A stretch of DNA of 64,000 nt from Paraplanobispora siamensis. Its GTDB lineage: Bacteria; Actinomycetota; Actinomycetes; Streptosporangiales; Streptosporangiaceae. Below, piece after piece: positions 1 to 7,563 of this stretch. The stretch lies in assembly GCF_016863175.1 (NCBI RefSeq), contig NZ_BOOJ01000012.1, positions 186,001 through 250,000 on the forward strand. The letters are read 5' to 3'. The stretch's first letter is position 1; each line of letters begins with the position of its first letter. Under the pieces are notes generated by a model that worked only from the letters and a program-made list of their open reading frames with translations, made no database searches and was not told the DNA's origin. Made by a program: the position numbers and the translations under genes.

Positions 1-2288
1 AGCGCCCCGAGGTCCCGCAGGGCCGTGCCGTAGGTGGTGATGACCAGGTCGGCCTCCCGTACGGCCGCCGCCAGCTCCTCCCCGCGCATGCGGGCCCCGC
101 CGTGGTGGACGTAGACCCGCAGCGAGGGGGCGAACCTGGCGGCCTCCTTGCGCCAGTTGCCGATCAGCGACATCGGGCAGACGAGCAGCGTCGGCGGCGG
201 CCCGCCCGCCGTACGCTCGGCCAGCAGCAGGGACAGCGTCTGCGCCGTCTTGCCCAGGCCCATGTCGTCGGCCAGCACGCCGCCGAGGCCGAGCCGCGAC
301 AGGAAGCTCAGCCATGACAGGCCCCGCTCCTGGTAGGGGCGGAGGGTGCCCCGGAAGGCGTCCGGGGTGGCGACGGGGGTCAGACGGCGGTCGGCCTCGC
401 CGGAGAACAGGTCGCCGAGGAAACCGTCGGCGTCCACGCCGACCAGCGGCAGTTCCTCGTCACCGCCCTCCACGATCTCCCGGATCACCTGCCCCACGGT
501 CGTCTCGCCGCCGCCTCGCCGTCCGACGGCCCGCATGGCCGCCTTGAGCTGGACGTCGTCGAGCTCGACCCACCGGTCCCCGATCCGGACGAGGGGAATC
601 CGGCGGGCGGCCAGCTCGGCCAGCTCCTCCTCGCCGATCGTGTGATCGCCGATGGCCACCTCGACCCGGACGCTCACCGCGCCCTCCAGCCCGGCTCCCG
701 GATCGTCACCGGTCATGCGGGCGGTCAGCTTGAGCCCCAGCCCCTGACGCCCGGCCCAGGCGGGCAGCAGCACGCCGTACCCGGCGGCCCGCAGAACGGG
801 GGCGCCGTGACGCAGGAACGAGAACGCCCAGGCCGTCTCCACCGTCAGCCCGGACGGCTCCGGATCGCGCAGCGCGAGGTGCAGGTCGGGATGGAGCCGT
901 ACGGCACGCCCGAGCTCGGCGCGCAGAAGCTCCAGCGGCCGCTCGGGCAGCCACGCCGCCCGTTCCCCGGAACGGATCCGATCGGCGGACAGGTACGGGG
1001 CCTCCGCCCCCGCCTCCTGCGGTCCCGAGGCGGGGACACCGGATGAGGCGGGCAGGTGGTGGGTCCCGGAGTCCGTTTCCCGTGCTCCGGAGGGGGCGGC
1101 ACCGGACGAGGGGGGCCGGTGGCGGGTCCCCGCCTCCGGTCCGTGCGGTCTCGCGGGGAAGGCACCGGACGGCGCCAGGCCGAACTCCACCCTCCAGAGG
1201 TCGTCGTCCCCGGCCGGCTCGATCAGCCGGAAGCAGGCGCGGACCGGGCCGTCCAGCTCGTGAGCCGCGGCGAACCACCCGTCCAGGGCCCGGCCCAGCT
1301 CCGCCGCCTCGGCCGGCCTGGCCGCCGGGAGTGAGGCGTCCTCGCCGGTCAGCGCGTGCAGCCAGCGGTCGGGCAGCGCCGTCTTCGTCCCCGGCCGGGG
1401 GCCGGTGATCAGGCGGTCGGGCAGCGACGACCGCGCCGCGCCGTCCGCCAGCCCGTCCAGGGCCTCGCGCAGCACCTCCGCGGACGGCCGCTCCTCGCCT
1501 GCGGCACGGCAGACCGGCGGCATCGCGGCGGCGAGGGCCCGGAAGGCGGCCCGGTCGTCCCCGGTCAGCACCGGCCGCCAGCGGGCGGCGTGCACGCCGT
1601 GCTCGACCGTGAGCTGGGGCAGGATCCGGCCCCGCCGTACCAGGGAGCGGGCGTGCTCGGCCACGACGGCGAGATAACGCAGCGACAGGCCCGGGATCCA
1701 CCGGGGCGCCTGCCCGAACCCGCCGCCGAGGGCGCCGGGGAAGACCGGAAGGCCGGGGCCGGTCGCGGTGTCACCCGATTGGAGCGTCAGGTCCGGGTCC
1801 GGGCCTGTTCCGGCGTCGCCGGGCTGGGGCGGCGAGGTGAGTTCCGGGTCGGCCACGCTGCCGCCCGGCTGGAGTGTCAGGACCTCGTCGAGGAGGCGCA
1901 GGGCCTCGGCGGGGGGAAGCAGGAGGGCGGGGACGCGCCAGGGGAGGATCCTGGGCTTCCGCGCCGTGGCGGAGAGTCCCGACTCGGGCGACGGTGACGG
2001 GCCTTTCGCCGACCCCGGCAGGAGAAGGACCAGCTCTGCCGCCCGGTCCGCCCCGGCGGTCGCCGCGAGAGCGGTCCGCCCGTCGTCGGCGGCAGGGTGG
2101 TTGTCGGCGGCGGTCGGGAGAGGGCCTGGGCCGCCGGTGGGGAACAGGGCGGAGGCGAGGAGGTGGGCGGGGGTCGCGAAGGGGTGGGGGCGCGAGGTTG
2201 CGCGGGAGACGGGAACGGGGCCCCGGGCGGTGTCCTCCGCCCAGAGCCCCAGTTTGCCGTCCACCCACGCGCCATGGACCACCAGCAC
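1..2288 (-). CDS. SNF2-family DNA-dependent ATPase/helicase, N-terminal part (truncated by window edge)
   Basis: About 762 codons of an SNF2-superfamily ATPase are visible; the C-terminal part lies left of base 1. The GTG at 2288 is preferred because the product then begins VLVVHGAWVDGKLGLWAE, typical of actinobacterial SNF2 proteins. Residues ~1-560 form the long family-specific region preceding the motor, broken by Ala/Pro/Ser-rich inserts. Then follow RPYQERGLSWL, Walker A (DDMGLGKTA, around residue 675), motif Ia (CPMSLIGNW, around 700) and TTYGT. The DEAH box and second RecA lobe are not in the window. Such proteins translocate on double-stranded DNA; a specific role cannot be read from this fragment. 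It lies downstream of the drug-exporter operon on the same strand, separated by a hairpin, so it is probably transcribed separately. Confidence 0.9.
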   Translation of the reverse strand, partial: MLVVHGAWVDGKLGLWAEDTARGPVPVSRATSRPHPFATPAHLLASALFPTGGPGPLPTAADNHPAADDGRTALAATAGADRAAELVLLLPGSAKGPSPSPESGLSATARKPRILPWRVPALLLPPAEALRLLDEVLTLQPGGSVADPELTSPPQPGDAGTGPDPDLTLQSGDTATGPGLPVFPGALGGGFGQAPRWIPGLSLRYLAVVAEHARSLVRRGRILPQLTVEHGVHAARWRPVLTGDDRAAFRALAAAMPPVCRAAGEERPSAEVLREALDGLADGAARSSLPDRLITGPRPGTKTALPDRWLHALTGEDASLPAARPAEAAELGRALDGWFAAAHELDGPVRACFRLIEPAGDDDLWRVEFGLAPSGAFPARPHGPEAGTRHRPPSSGAAPSGARETDSGTHHLPASSGVPASGPQEAGAEAPYLSADRIRSGERAAWLPERPLELLRAELGRAVRLHPDLHLALRDPEPSGLTVETAWAFSFLRHGAPVLRAAGYGVLLPAWAGRQGLGLKLTARMTGDDPGAGLEGAVSVRVEVAIGDHTIGEEELAELAARRIPLVRIGDRWVELDDVQLKAAMRAVGRRGGGETTVGQVIREIVEGGDEELPLVGVDADGFLGDLFSGEADRRLTPVATPDAFRGTLRPYQERGLSWLSFLSRLGLGGVLADDMGLGKTAQTLSLLLAERTAGGPPPTLLVCPMSLIGNWRKEAARFAPSLRVYVHHGGARMRGEELAAAVREADLVITTYGTALRDLGA

Positions 2289-2314
2289 GCGACCACCCCG
2301 CCTTCCGCCGACCT

Positions 2315-2337
2315 GTCCGGGGCGGCCCGCCCCGGAC
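2315..2337 (-). terminator. GC-rich hairpin, probable terminator of the ABC exporter operon
   Basis: Perfect 10-bp inverted repeat (GTCCGGGGCG / CGCCCCGGAC) with a 3-nt loop, about 100 nt beyond the permease stop and just before the SNF2 start. There is no U-tract, as usual for actinobacterial terminators. Confidence 0.5.
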
Positions 2338-2437
2338 GCGCCCCCCGCGGACGCATCTGAGGGATCATGCCACGGCGGGCCCGCGGAGTCGCGTTCTTAT
2401 ATGTGGCCTTGTGCGCGGTTCATGCACGATGTGCAGG

Positions 2438-3256
2438 TCATACGCGGTTGCGGAAGGCGCGGATCGCCAGGGGGGCGAAGACCACGGCGAACCCGGCCGC
2501 CCAGAGCAGGGAGATCATCGTGGGCGCCGCGACCTCGCCGCCGATCATCAGACCGCGGATGGCGTCGGCCAGGTGGGTGACCGGGTTGATGTCGGACCAG
2601 GTCTCCAGCCAGCTCGGGAAGGTCTGCGACGGCACCAGCGCGCTGCTGGTGAACGTCAGCGGCATCATCGTCGAGAAGGCGATCATCTGCACCTTCTCCG
2701 GGCTGGAGGCCTTCAGGCCGATCAGCACCGACATCCACGACATCGCCAGGGCGACCACCACCAGCAGCGCCAGGGCGCCCAGCAGACCGGCCACGCTGGT
2801 CTCGACCCGGAAGCCCAGGACCATGCCGAAGCCGACGAGCAGGGCGAAGGCCCACACCTGCTTGACGGTGTCGGCGATGATCCGCCCGGACAGCGGCGCG
2901 GTGCGGGCGATGGGCAGGCTCCGCAGCCGGTCGAAGACGCCCTTGGTGATGTCGGTGTTCAGGCCGATCGCGGTGGACAGCGTGTAGAACAGGGCGTTCT
3001 GCACCAGGAGTCCGGGCAGCGCGAACTGCAGATAGTCACCCGTCGACCCGGAGATCGCGCCGCCGAACACGTAGGTGAACAGCAGCAGGAACATGATGGG
3101 CTGGATGCTCAGGTCGAGCAGCTCCCAGGGGTTGTGCTTGACCTGCACCAGGCTGCGCCAGGAGAGCGTCATGGTCTGCCTGAGCGTGGCCAGCGGGGTG
3201 ACGTGCCTGCCGGTGGCCGGCATCGTCGTCGTGGCCGCCGTCGTCATCGTCGTCAT
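2438..3256 (-). CDS. ABC-2 type drug exporter permease (DrrB family)
   Basis: A 272-residue integral membrane protein with six predicted membrane segments, of normal length for the DrrB/ABC-2 permease family. The conserved core includes FDRLRSLPIARTAPLSGR between the second and third segments and SWLETWSDINPVTHLADAIR before the last, the typical ABC-2 signature. It would pair with the ATPase encoded just upstream to export a hydrophobic drug or antibiotic across the cytoplasmic membrane. Its ATG overlaps the ATPase stop by 4 bp (ATGA), implying translational coupling. The Thr/Met-rich N-terminus (MTTMTTAATTTM) is low complexity and is not a signal peptide. The substrate cannot be inferred. 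Confidence 0.93.
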   Translation of the reverse strand: MTTMTTAATTTMPATGRHVTPLATLRQTMTLSWRSLVQVKHNPWELLDLSIQPIMFLLLFTYVFGGAISGSTGDYLQFALPGLLVQNALFYTLSTAIGLNTDITKGVFDRLRSLPIARTAPLSGRIIADTVKQVWAFALLVGFGMVLGFRVETSVAGLLGALALLVVVALAMSWMSVLIGLKASSPEKVQMIAFSTMMPLTFTSSALVPSQTFPSWLETWSDINPVTHLADAIRGLMIGGEVAAPTMISLLWAAGFAVVFAPLAIRAFRNRV

Positions 3257-4218
3257 GCGAAGACCTCCTCCTTCTCCCCGGCGGACTCCTCGGCCCGGTG
3301 GCCGGTCAGGGCCAGGAACACCTCGTCGAGGCTGGACTTGCGCAGCGCCAGCTCGGTCGCGACGACGCCCAGGTCGTCGAGCCGGCGGACGACTGCGGGA
3401 ACGGCCGCCGGATCGTGGACGGACACGGTGACCCTGCCGCCGCCCAGGTCGGGGGTCTCGCCGATGACGTCGGTGACGACCTGCGCGACCAGGTCGAGGT
3501 GGGCGGCCTCCAGCGGGCGGACCTCCAGGACCTGCGCGCCGGTGGTCGCCTTCAGCTCGTCGGAGGTGCCCGAGGCGATCACCCTGCCGTGGTCGAAGAC
3601 CACGATGTCGTCGGCGAGCTGGTCGGCCTCCTCGAGGTACTGGGTGGTGAGCAGGACCGTCACCCCGTCGGCCATCAGGCCGCGCACGACGCTCCACAGC
3701 TCCGTGCGGCTCCGGGGGTCGAGGCCGGTGGTGGGCTCGTCGAGGAACAGCACCTGCGGCCGCCCGACCAGGCTGGCCGCCAGGTCCAGACGGCGGCGCA
3801 TGCCGCCCGAGTAGGTCTTGGTGGCCCGCCCGCCGGCCTCCGACAGGTCGAACCTCGCCAGCAGCTCCTCCGCCCTGCGCCGGGAGTCGGCCCTCGACAT
3901 GCCGAGCAGGCGGCCGATCATCATGAGGTTCTCGGCGCCGGTGAGCATCTCGTCCACGGCGGCGTACTGTCCGGTGAGGCCGATGAGCGAGCGCACCCGG
4001 TGGGCGTCCTTCGTCACGTCGAAGCCGCCGACCGTGGCCCGGCCCTCGTCCGGGCGCAGCAGGGTCGCCAGGATCCGCACGGCGGTGGTCTTGCCCGCGC
4101 CGTTCGGTCCCAGGACGCCGAGGAGGCGTCCCTGCGGCACCGCGAGGTCGACTCCGTCGAGCGCCCGGGTCTCCCCGTAGCGCTTGGCCAAGCCTTCCGC
4201 CTGGATGGCATACCGCAT
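3253..4218 (-). CDS. ABC drug exporter ATP-binding protein (DrrA family)
   Basis: A 321-residue ATPase of the daunorubicin-resistance DrrA family. Walker A GPNGAGKTT is at residues 37-45, the signature YSGGM at 136-140 and Walker B VLFLDEP at 156-162. The H-loop position reads TTQYLEEADQLAD, with Gln at 193 in place of His; this is usual in DrrA proteins and not a defect. The C-terminal ~80 residues, ending SSLDEVFLALTG, are the DrrA accessory domain. The ATG at 4218 has AAGGAG 8 nt upstream; an in-frame ATG at 4248 would make 10 more residues but overlaps that ribosome binding site. It is first in the operon, with the permease following by a 4-bp overlap. A cluster of CTGAC repeats precedes it. 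Confidence 0.95.
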   Translation of the reverse strand: MRYAIQAEGLAKRYGETRALDGVDLAVPQGRLLGVLGPNGAGKTTAVRILATLLRPDEGRATVGGFDVTKDAHRVRSLIGLTGQYAAVDEMLTGAENLMMIGRLLGMSRADSRRRAEELLARFDLSEAGGRATKTYSGGMRRRLDLAASLVGRPQVLFLDEPTTGLDPRSRTELWSVVRGLMADGVTVLLTTQYLEEADQLADDIVVFDHGRVIASGTSDELKATTGAQVLEVRPLEAAHLDLVAQVVTDVIGETPDLGGGRVTVSVHDPAAVPAVVRRLDDLGVVATELALRKSSLDEVFLALTGHRAEESAGEKEEVFA

Positions 4219-4260
4219 GATTCGTTTCTCCTTCGTCGGCTCGTTCATCAAGCATGGCGA

Positions 4261-4324
4261 GCCCCACTGACACTTTTCCGACCGCGCGCTGACGCGGGGA
4301 CGGGGCCGCTGACATATGGCTGAC
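4261..4324. promoter_or_regulatory. Four phased CTGAC repeats in the divergent promoter region
   Basis: CTGAC occurs at 4267, 4289, 4309 and 4320 (spacing 22, 20 and 11 bp, about helical multiples), three of them as CTGACA/G. They lie between the divergent exporter ATPase and PH-domain genes. This could be a regulator binding region; no regulator gene is adjacent, so the assignment is speculative. Confidence 0.3.
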
Positions 4325-4368
4325 ACGGCCCTCTCACCCGCCGGAACATGACCCTTTAGGCTGATGGT

Positions 4369-5001
4369 GTGGACGACCAAAGCGGCGCGAAAAGGGACAT
4401 AGAAGACGGAACGCGCAGAGGTGGCGGAGTGGGCGAACACCCTCGTCCGGCCGGGCGGACGGCGGGCGTCCCCCTGCGCGACCCGGCCCACCCGGTGTCC
4501 CGCCGGGCCATCGGCCTGTGGCTGCTGCAAGGGGTGATCTGGACGGCGATCCTGACCCTCGTCGCGTACCTTCTGGCCGGTTGGATCGGCAACGCCTCCT
4601 GGCTGGCCGGCGGGGCCGGTGACAACTCCTGGCTGCCCGGCTGGGTGGCCGGCAACATCGACCTCCTGCCGTGGCTGACGGGGATCGTCCTGCTCGGCCT
4701 GACGGTCACCGAGTCGTTGTGGCGCTACGCGACGCACCGCTGGGAGCTCACCGGGGACGTGGTCTACGCGCGGTCGGGCTGGATCAGCCGGGACTGGGTC
4801 TTCGTGCCGGTGAGTCGGATCCAGACCGTGGACAAGGCTCAGGGCTGGTTCGAGCGGATGTTCGGCCTGGCCACGGTGGAGATCCGTACGGCCTCCCACG
4901 CGGGATCGTCCACGATCAAGGGCCTCGACTACGAGGTGGCCGCCGGCCTCGCCGCCGAACTCGCCCGCCGAGCCGAGGAACTGAGGGACGACGCGACGTG
5001 A
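4369..5001 (+). CDS. Bacterial PH-domain membrane protein, YdbS-like
   Basis: A 210-residue protein with two membrane segments (about residues 48-72 and 100-118) followed by one bacterial PH-like domain (bPH2, PF03703) containing the usual RYATHRWELTGDVVYARSGW and FVPVSRIQTVDKAQGWFERMFGLATVEIRTA. Pairs of such proteins (YdbS/YdbT in Bacillus) form small operons; in Bacillus they affect bacteriocin resistance, but their biochemical role is not settled. The GTG start gives a short polar N-terminus. The stop overlaps the next gene's GTG by 4 bp, so the two are almost certainly co-translated and likely interact in the membrane. Confidence 0.88.
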   Translation: MDDQSGAKRDIEDGTRRGGGVGEHPRPAGRTAGVPLRDPAHPVSRRAIGLWLLQGVIWTAILTLVAYLLAGWIGNASWLAGGAGDNSWLPGWVAGNIDLLPWLTGIVLLGLTVTESLWRYATHRWELTGDVVYARSGWISRDWVFVPVSRIQTVDKAQGWFERMFGLATVEIRTASHAGSSTIKGLDYEVAAGLAAELARRAEELRDDAT

Positions 5002-7403
5002 TCGACCCGTCCACCCCCGAACCGGTCCGCTCCGAACCGGTCCATCCGGAACCATCCGTCTCCGACTCATCCGCCTCCGGGCCGGTCCATTCCAACCTGT
5101 CCGGCTCCCGACCGGTCCGTCCCGGTTCGCCTCAAGCAGGGCCATCCGGCCCCGGCGTGTCCGCTTCCGGACCGCCCGGGGCGGAGCCGCCCGCTTCCGG
5201 ACCGCCCGGCCCTGACTCGCCCGCTCCTGGGGCTCCAGGTCCTGATTCGCCCGTTCCCGGGGCTCCAGGCTTCGGCGCGTCCGCTCCCGGGCAGATCATT
5301 CCTGGGGCTCCCGGTCTCGGGCCGTCCGCTCCGGGGCCGTACGGCGTGCCGGCCGTGCCGGCGTTGCGGCTCAGTCCGAAGATGCTGCTGACCTATCCGA
5401 TCCGGATGCTGCCCTCGCTCTTCCTGCCGCTGGCCGGCGTCCTGTTCATCGGCGGGTTCTCGCCCGGCTCGTTCGCGTGGGCGGCGTTCGCCATCGTGGG
5501 CTCCGTCGTCTACTCCGCCGTGCGCTGGGCGACCTTCACCTACCAGGTCGTCGGCGACCGGCTGGAGCTCACCCGGGCGCTGATCAGCCGGTCGGTGCGG
5601 ACGATCCCGCTGGAGCGGGTGCGCGGCGTCGACGTCAGCATGCCGCCGTTGCACCGCCTGCTCGGCATCGCCGTACTGAGGATCGACACCGGCGCGGGCG
5701 GCTCCGACAAGCAGGAGGGCGAGCTCGACGGCGTGACCGTGGCCGAGGCCGAGCGGCTCAAGGCCGTACTGCTCTGGCACGCCCGTGCCCGCATGGCCCG
5801 GCGCGCCGCGGCGGCGCAGGGGAGTGCCGCGGAGGCCACGGGGCACGGTACGGCGGGCGGCGCGCTGACCGGTGCTCCCGGCGCGTACGGTCCGGGCATC
5901 CCGCTGACCGGCGCTCCCGGAACGGACGTCCCCGGGATCGGCGGCCCCGGAACGGGCGGTGCCGAGATCCCGGGCACCGCTGGTCCCGCTGGTCCCGGTG
6001 GTCCCGGTGGTCCCGGTATCCCCGATGGTCCCGGTATGGGAGGGGCGGGCGTTCCAGCCGCCGGCGGCTCGGGCGCGGGCGGCGTGAGCGTCCCGTTCGG
6101 CGGTCCGGGCATGGGCGTCCCGGCCGGGATGATGCCGGGCGCCGCGGGATCCGCGGAAGTCCGTCACGAGGTCGGGGAGACGACCCCCGAACGCGTGTTC
6201 CTCGCGGTGCCGCGTAAGTGGCTCACCTACGGCCCTCTGTCGGGGGCGTACCTGCTCACCCCCTTCGCGCTGGTGGCCGGTGCCGTGGGCGCCGCCTTCC
6301 AGTGGGGCGAAGAGCTCAACATCGACCGGCGGATCCTGTGGAACGCGGGGGAGTGGCTGTGGGAGCATCCCCTGCTGCTGGTCGCGGGCTTCGCCGTGTT
6401 GCTGCTGGCCATGCCGGTCGTCAGCGTGGTGATGTACTCCGTTTTCAACTGGGACTTCACCCTGCGGGCGCGCGAGGGCTATCTCGTGGCGGACCGCGGC
6501 CTGGTCAACCGCAGGAGCGTCTCGCTGGAGCGCCGCAGGGTACGCGGGTTCGAGCTGGTCGAGGGCCCGGCCGAGCGCAGGACGGGCATGGCCAGGGCGT
6601 GGGCGATCGTCACCGGCCTCGGTGACTCGGAGACCCGCGGCCAGCTGCTGCCGGTGGTGCCGCGCGAGGTGGCGCTCGAGGTGGTCGGGGAGGCGATCGG
6701 CCCGATCATGACGAGCCTGCGCCCCCACCCCCCGGCGGCACGCAGGCGCAGGCTGTTCAGGGCGATCTTCCCGTGGCTGGTGGTCGCCGCGTGCGCGACG
6801 GCGGCGGCCGTGACCTGGTCCGGGTTCTGGTGGGCACTCGCGGCGCCCGCCCTGGTCCTGGCGGCGCTGGGCGTGCCGCTCGGCCTCGACCGCTACCGCT
6901 CGCTCGGGCACACCTACGACGGCTCCCGCCTGTCGGTCAGGTCCGGATCGCTGCGCCGGTCCCAGGCGGTGGTGGAGCGGCGTGCGGTGGTCGGCTGGTC
7001 ACTCAGCCAGACCTGGTTCCAGCGCAGGGCCGGGCTGCTGACCGTGACCGCGGGGGTGGGCGCGGGCACCGGCGGCTACGCCGCCCTGGACACGGGAGAG
7101 GCCCAGGGCGTCGACTTCATCGCCGAGGTCACCCCCGACTGGCTCGCCCCGTTCATCGCCTCCACCCCACCCGGAACCACCGACCAGCCGAACGCCTCCG
7201 AGCCGCCCGAGACCGCCCCGGCGCCGAGGGCCTCCACCTCGCCCGGAACCTCCGAGCCGCCGACGGCTTCCGGGCCGCCGAAGGGCTCGTCGCCCACGGT
7301 CTCCGAGCCGTCCGAGAGCGCCCCACCGCCGAGGGCCGCCGAATCACGCGGAAGCGCCGAGTCGCCGGAGGTCTCCGGGCGGCCGTCGGCGACCTCTGAT
7401 TGA
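4998..7403 (+). CDS. Large multi-PH-domain membrane protein, YdbT-like, with Pro/Gly-rich linkers
   Basis: An 801-residue partner of the preceding gene, starting at the GTG that overlaps its stop. Residues 1-120 are disordered Pro/Ser/Gly with repeated GAPG/SGPP units. A membrane hairpin and first bPH2 domain follow (about 125-260, with LERVRGVDVSMPPLHRLLGIA). A second Gly/Pro linker (about 275-385) contains collagen-like G-x-P triplets. Two more membrane-plus-bPH2 units lie at about 400-560 and 575-715, and residues 720-801 are Pro/Ser/Thr-rich. YdbT homologues normally have about 480-500 residues, so roughly 300 residues here are low-complexity additions. It converges on sepH and ends before a hairpin. 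The function is probably in envelope stress or membrane organisation by analogy only. Confidence 0.85.
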   Translation: MIDPSTPEPVRSEPVHPEPSVSDSSASGPVHSNLSGSRPVRPGSPQAGPSGPGVSASGPPGAEPPASGPPGPDSPAPGAPGPDSPVPGAPGFGASAPGQIIPGAPGLGPSAPGPYGVPAVPALRLSPKMLLTYPIRMLPSLFLPLAGVLFIGGFSPGSFAWAAFAIVGSVVYSAVRWATFTYQVVGDRLELTRALISRSVRTIPLERVRGVDVSMPPLHRLLGIAVLRIDTGAGGSDKQEGELDGVTVAEAERLKAVLLWHARARMARRAAAAQGSAAEATGHGTAGGALTGAPGAYGPGIPLTGAPGTDVPGIGGPGTGGAEIPGTAGPAGPGGPGGPGIPDGPGMGGAGVPAAGGSGAGGVSVPFGGPGMGVPAGMMPGAAGSAEVRHEVGETTPERVFLAVPRKWLTYGPLSGAYLLTPFALVAGAVGAAFQWGEELNIDRRILWNAGEWLWEHPLLLVAGFAVLLLAMPVVSVVMYSVFNWDFTLRAREGYLVADRGLVNRRSVSLERRRVRGFELVEGPAERRTGMARAWAIVTGLGDSETRGQLLPVVPREVALEVVGEAIGPIMTSLRPHPPAARRRRLFRAIFPWLVVAACATAAAVTWSGFWWALAAPALVLAALGVPLGLDRYRSLGHTYDGSRLSVRSGSLRRSQAVVERRAVVGWSLSQTWFQRRAGLLTVTAGVGAGTGGYAALDTGEAQGVDFIAEVTPDWLAPFIASTPPGTTDQPNASEPPETAPAPRASTSPGTSEPPTASGPPKGSSPTVSEPSESAPPPRAAESRGSAESPEVSGRPSATSD

Positions 7404-7500
7404 GCGTCACCGGTAGTTGGGCGAACGGCCGAGCATCACCGGTAGCCGATCGGATGTTTCCGGGTGATAGCCGGAGGTGACCTCCGGTCTGAACGCCGAT

Positions 7501-7547
7501 CGCCCCACGGTGGGGCCGCCGGTGGTGTCGGCGGCCGTCGTGGGGCG
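7501..7547. terminator. Hairpin between convergent YdbT-like gene and sepH
   Basis: Arms CGCCCCACG (7501-7509) and CGTGGGGCG (7539-7547) enclose a second stem GGCCGCC/GGCGGCC (7514-7520, 7530-7536) with a 9-nt loop. It sits between converging genes and could terminate both. The same 160-bp gap holds a smaller palindrome at 7471-7487 and two copies of TCACCGGTAG. Confidence 0.5.
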
Positions 7548-7563
7548 TGTACGGCGTGGGCGG

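Noticed and set aside
2438-4315. A 625-codon open frame on the minus strand across the exporter genes
   Set aside because: Only its C-terminal part is the real permease; the rest is a shadow frame of the ATPase, which has complete ABC motifs in another frame.
3253-5145. Long minus-strand frame upstream of the exporter ATPase
   Set aside because: The extension beyond 4218 overlaps the PH-domain genes antisense and has no family features; the AAGGAG-supported start is at 4218.
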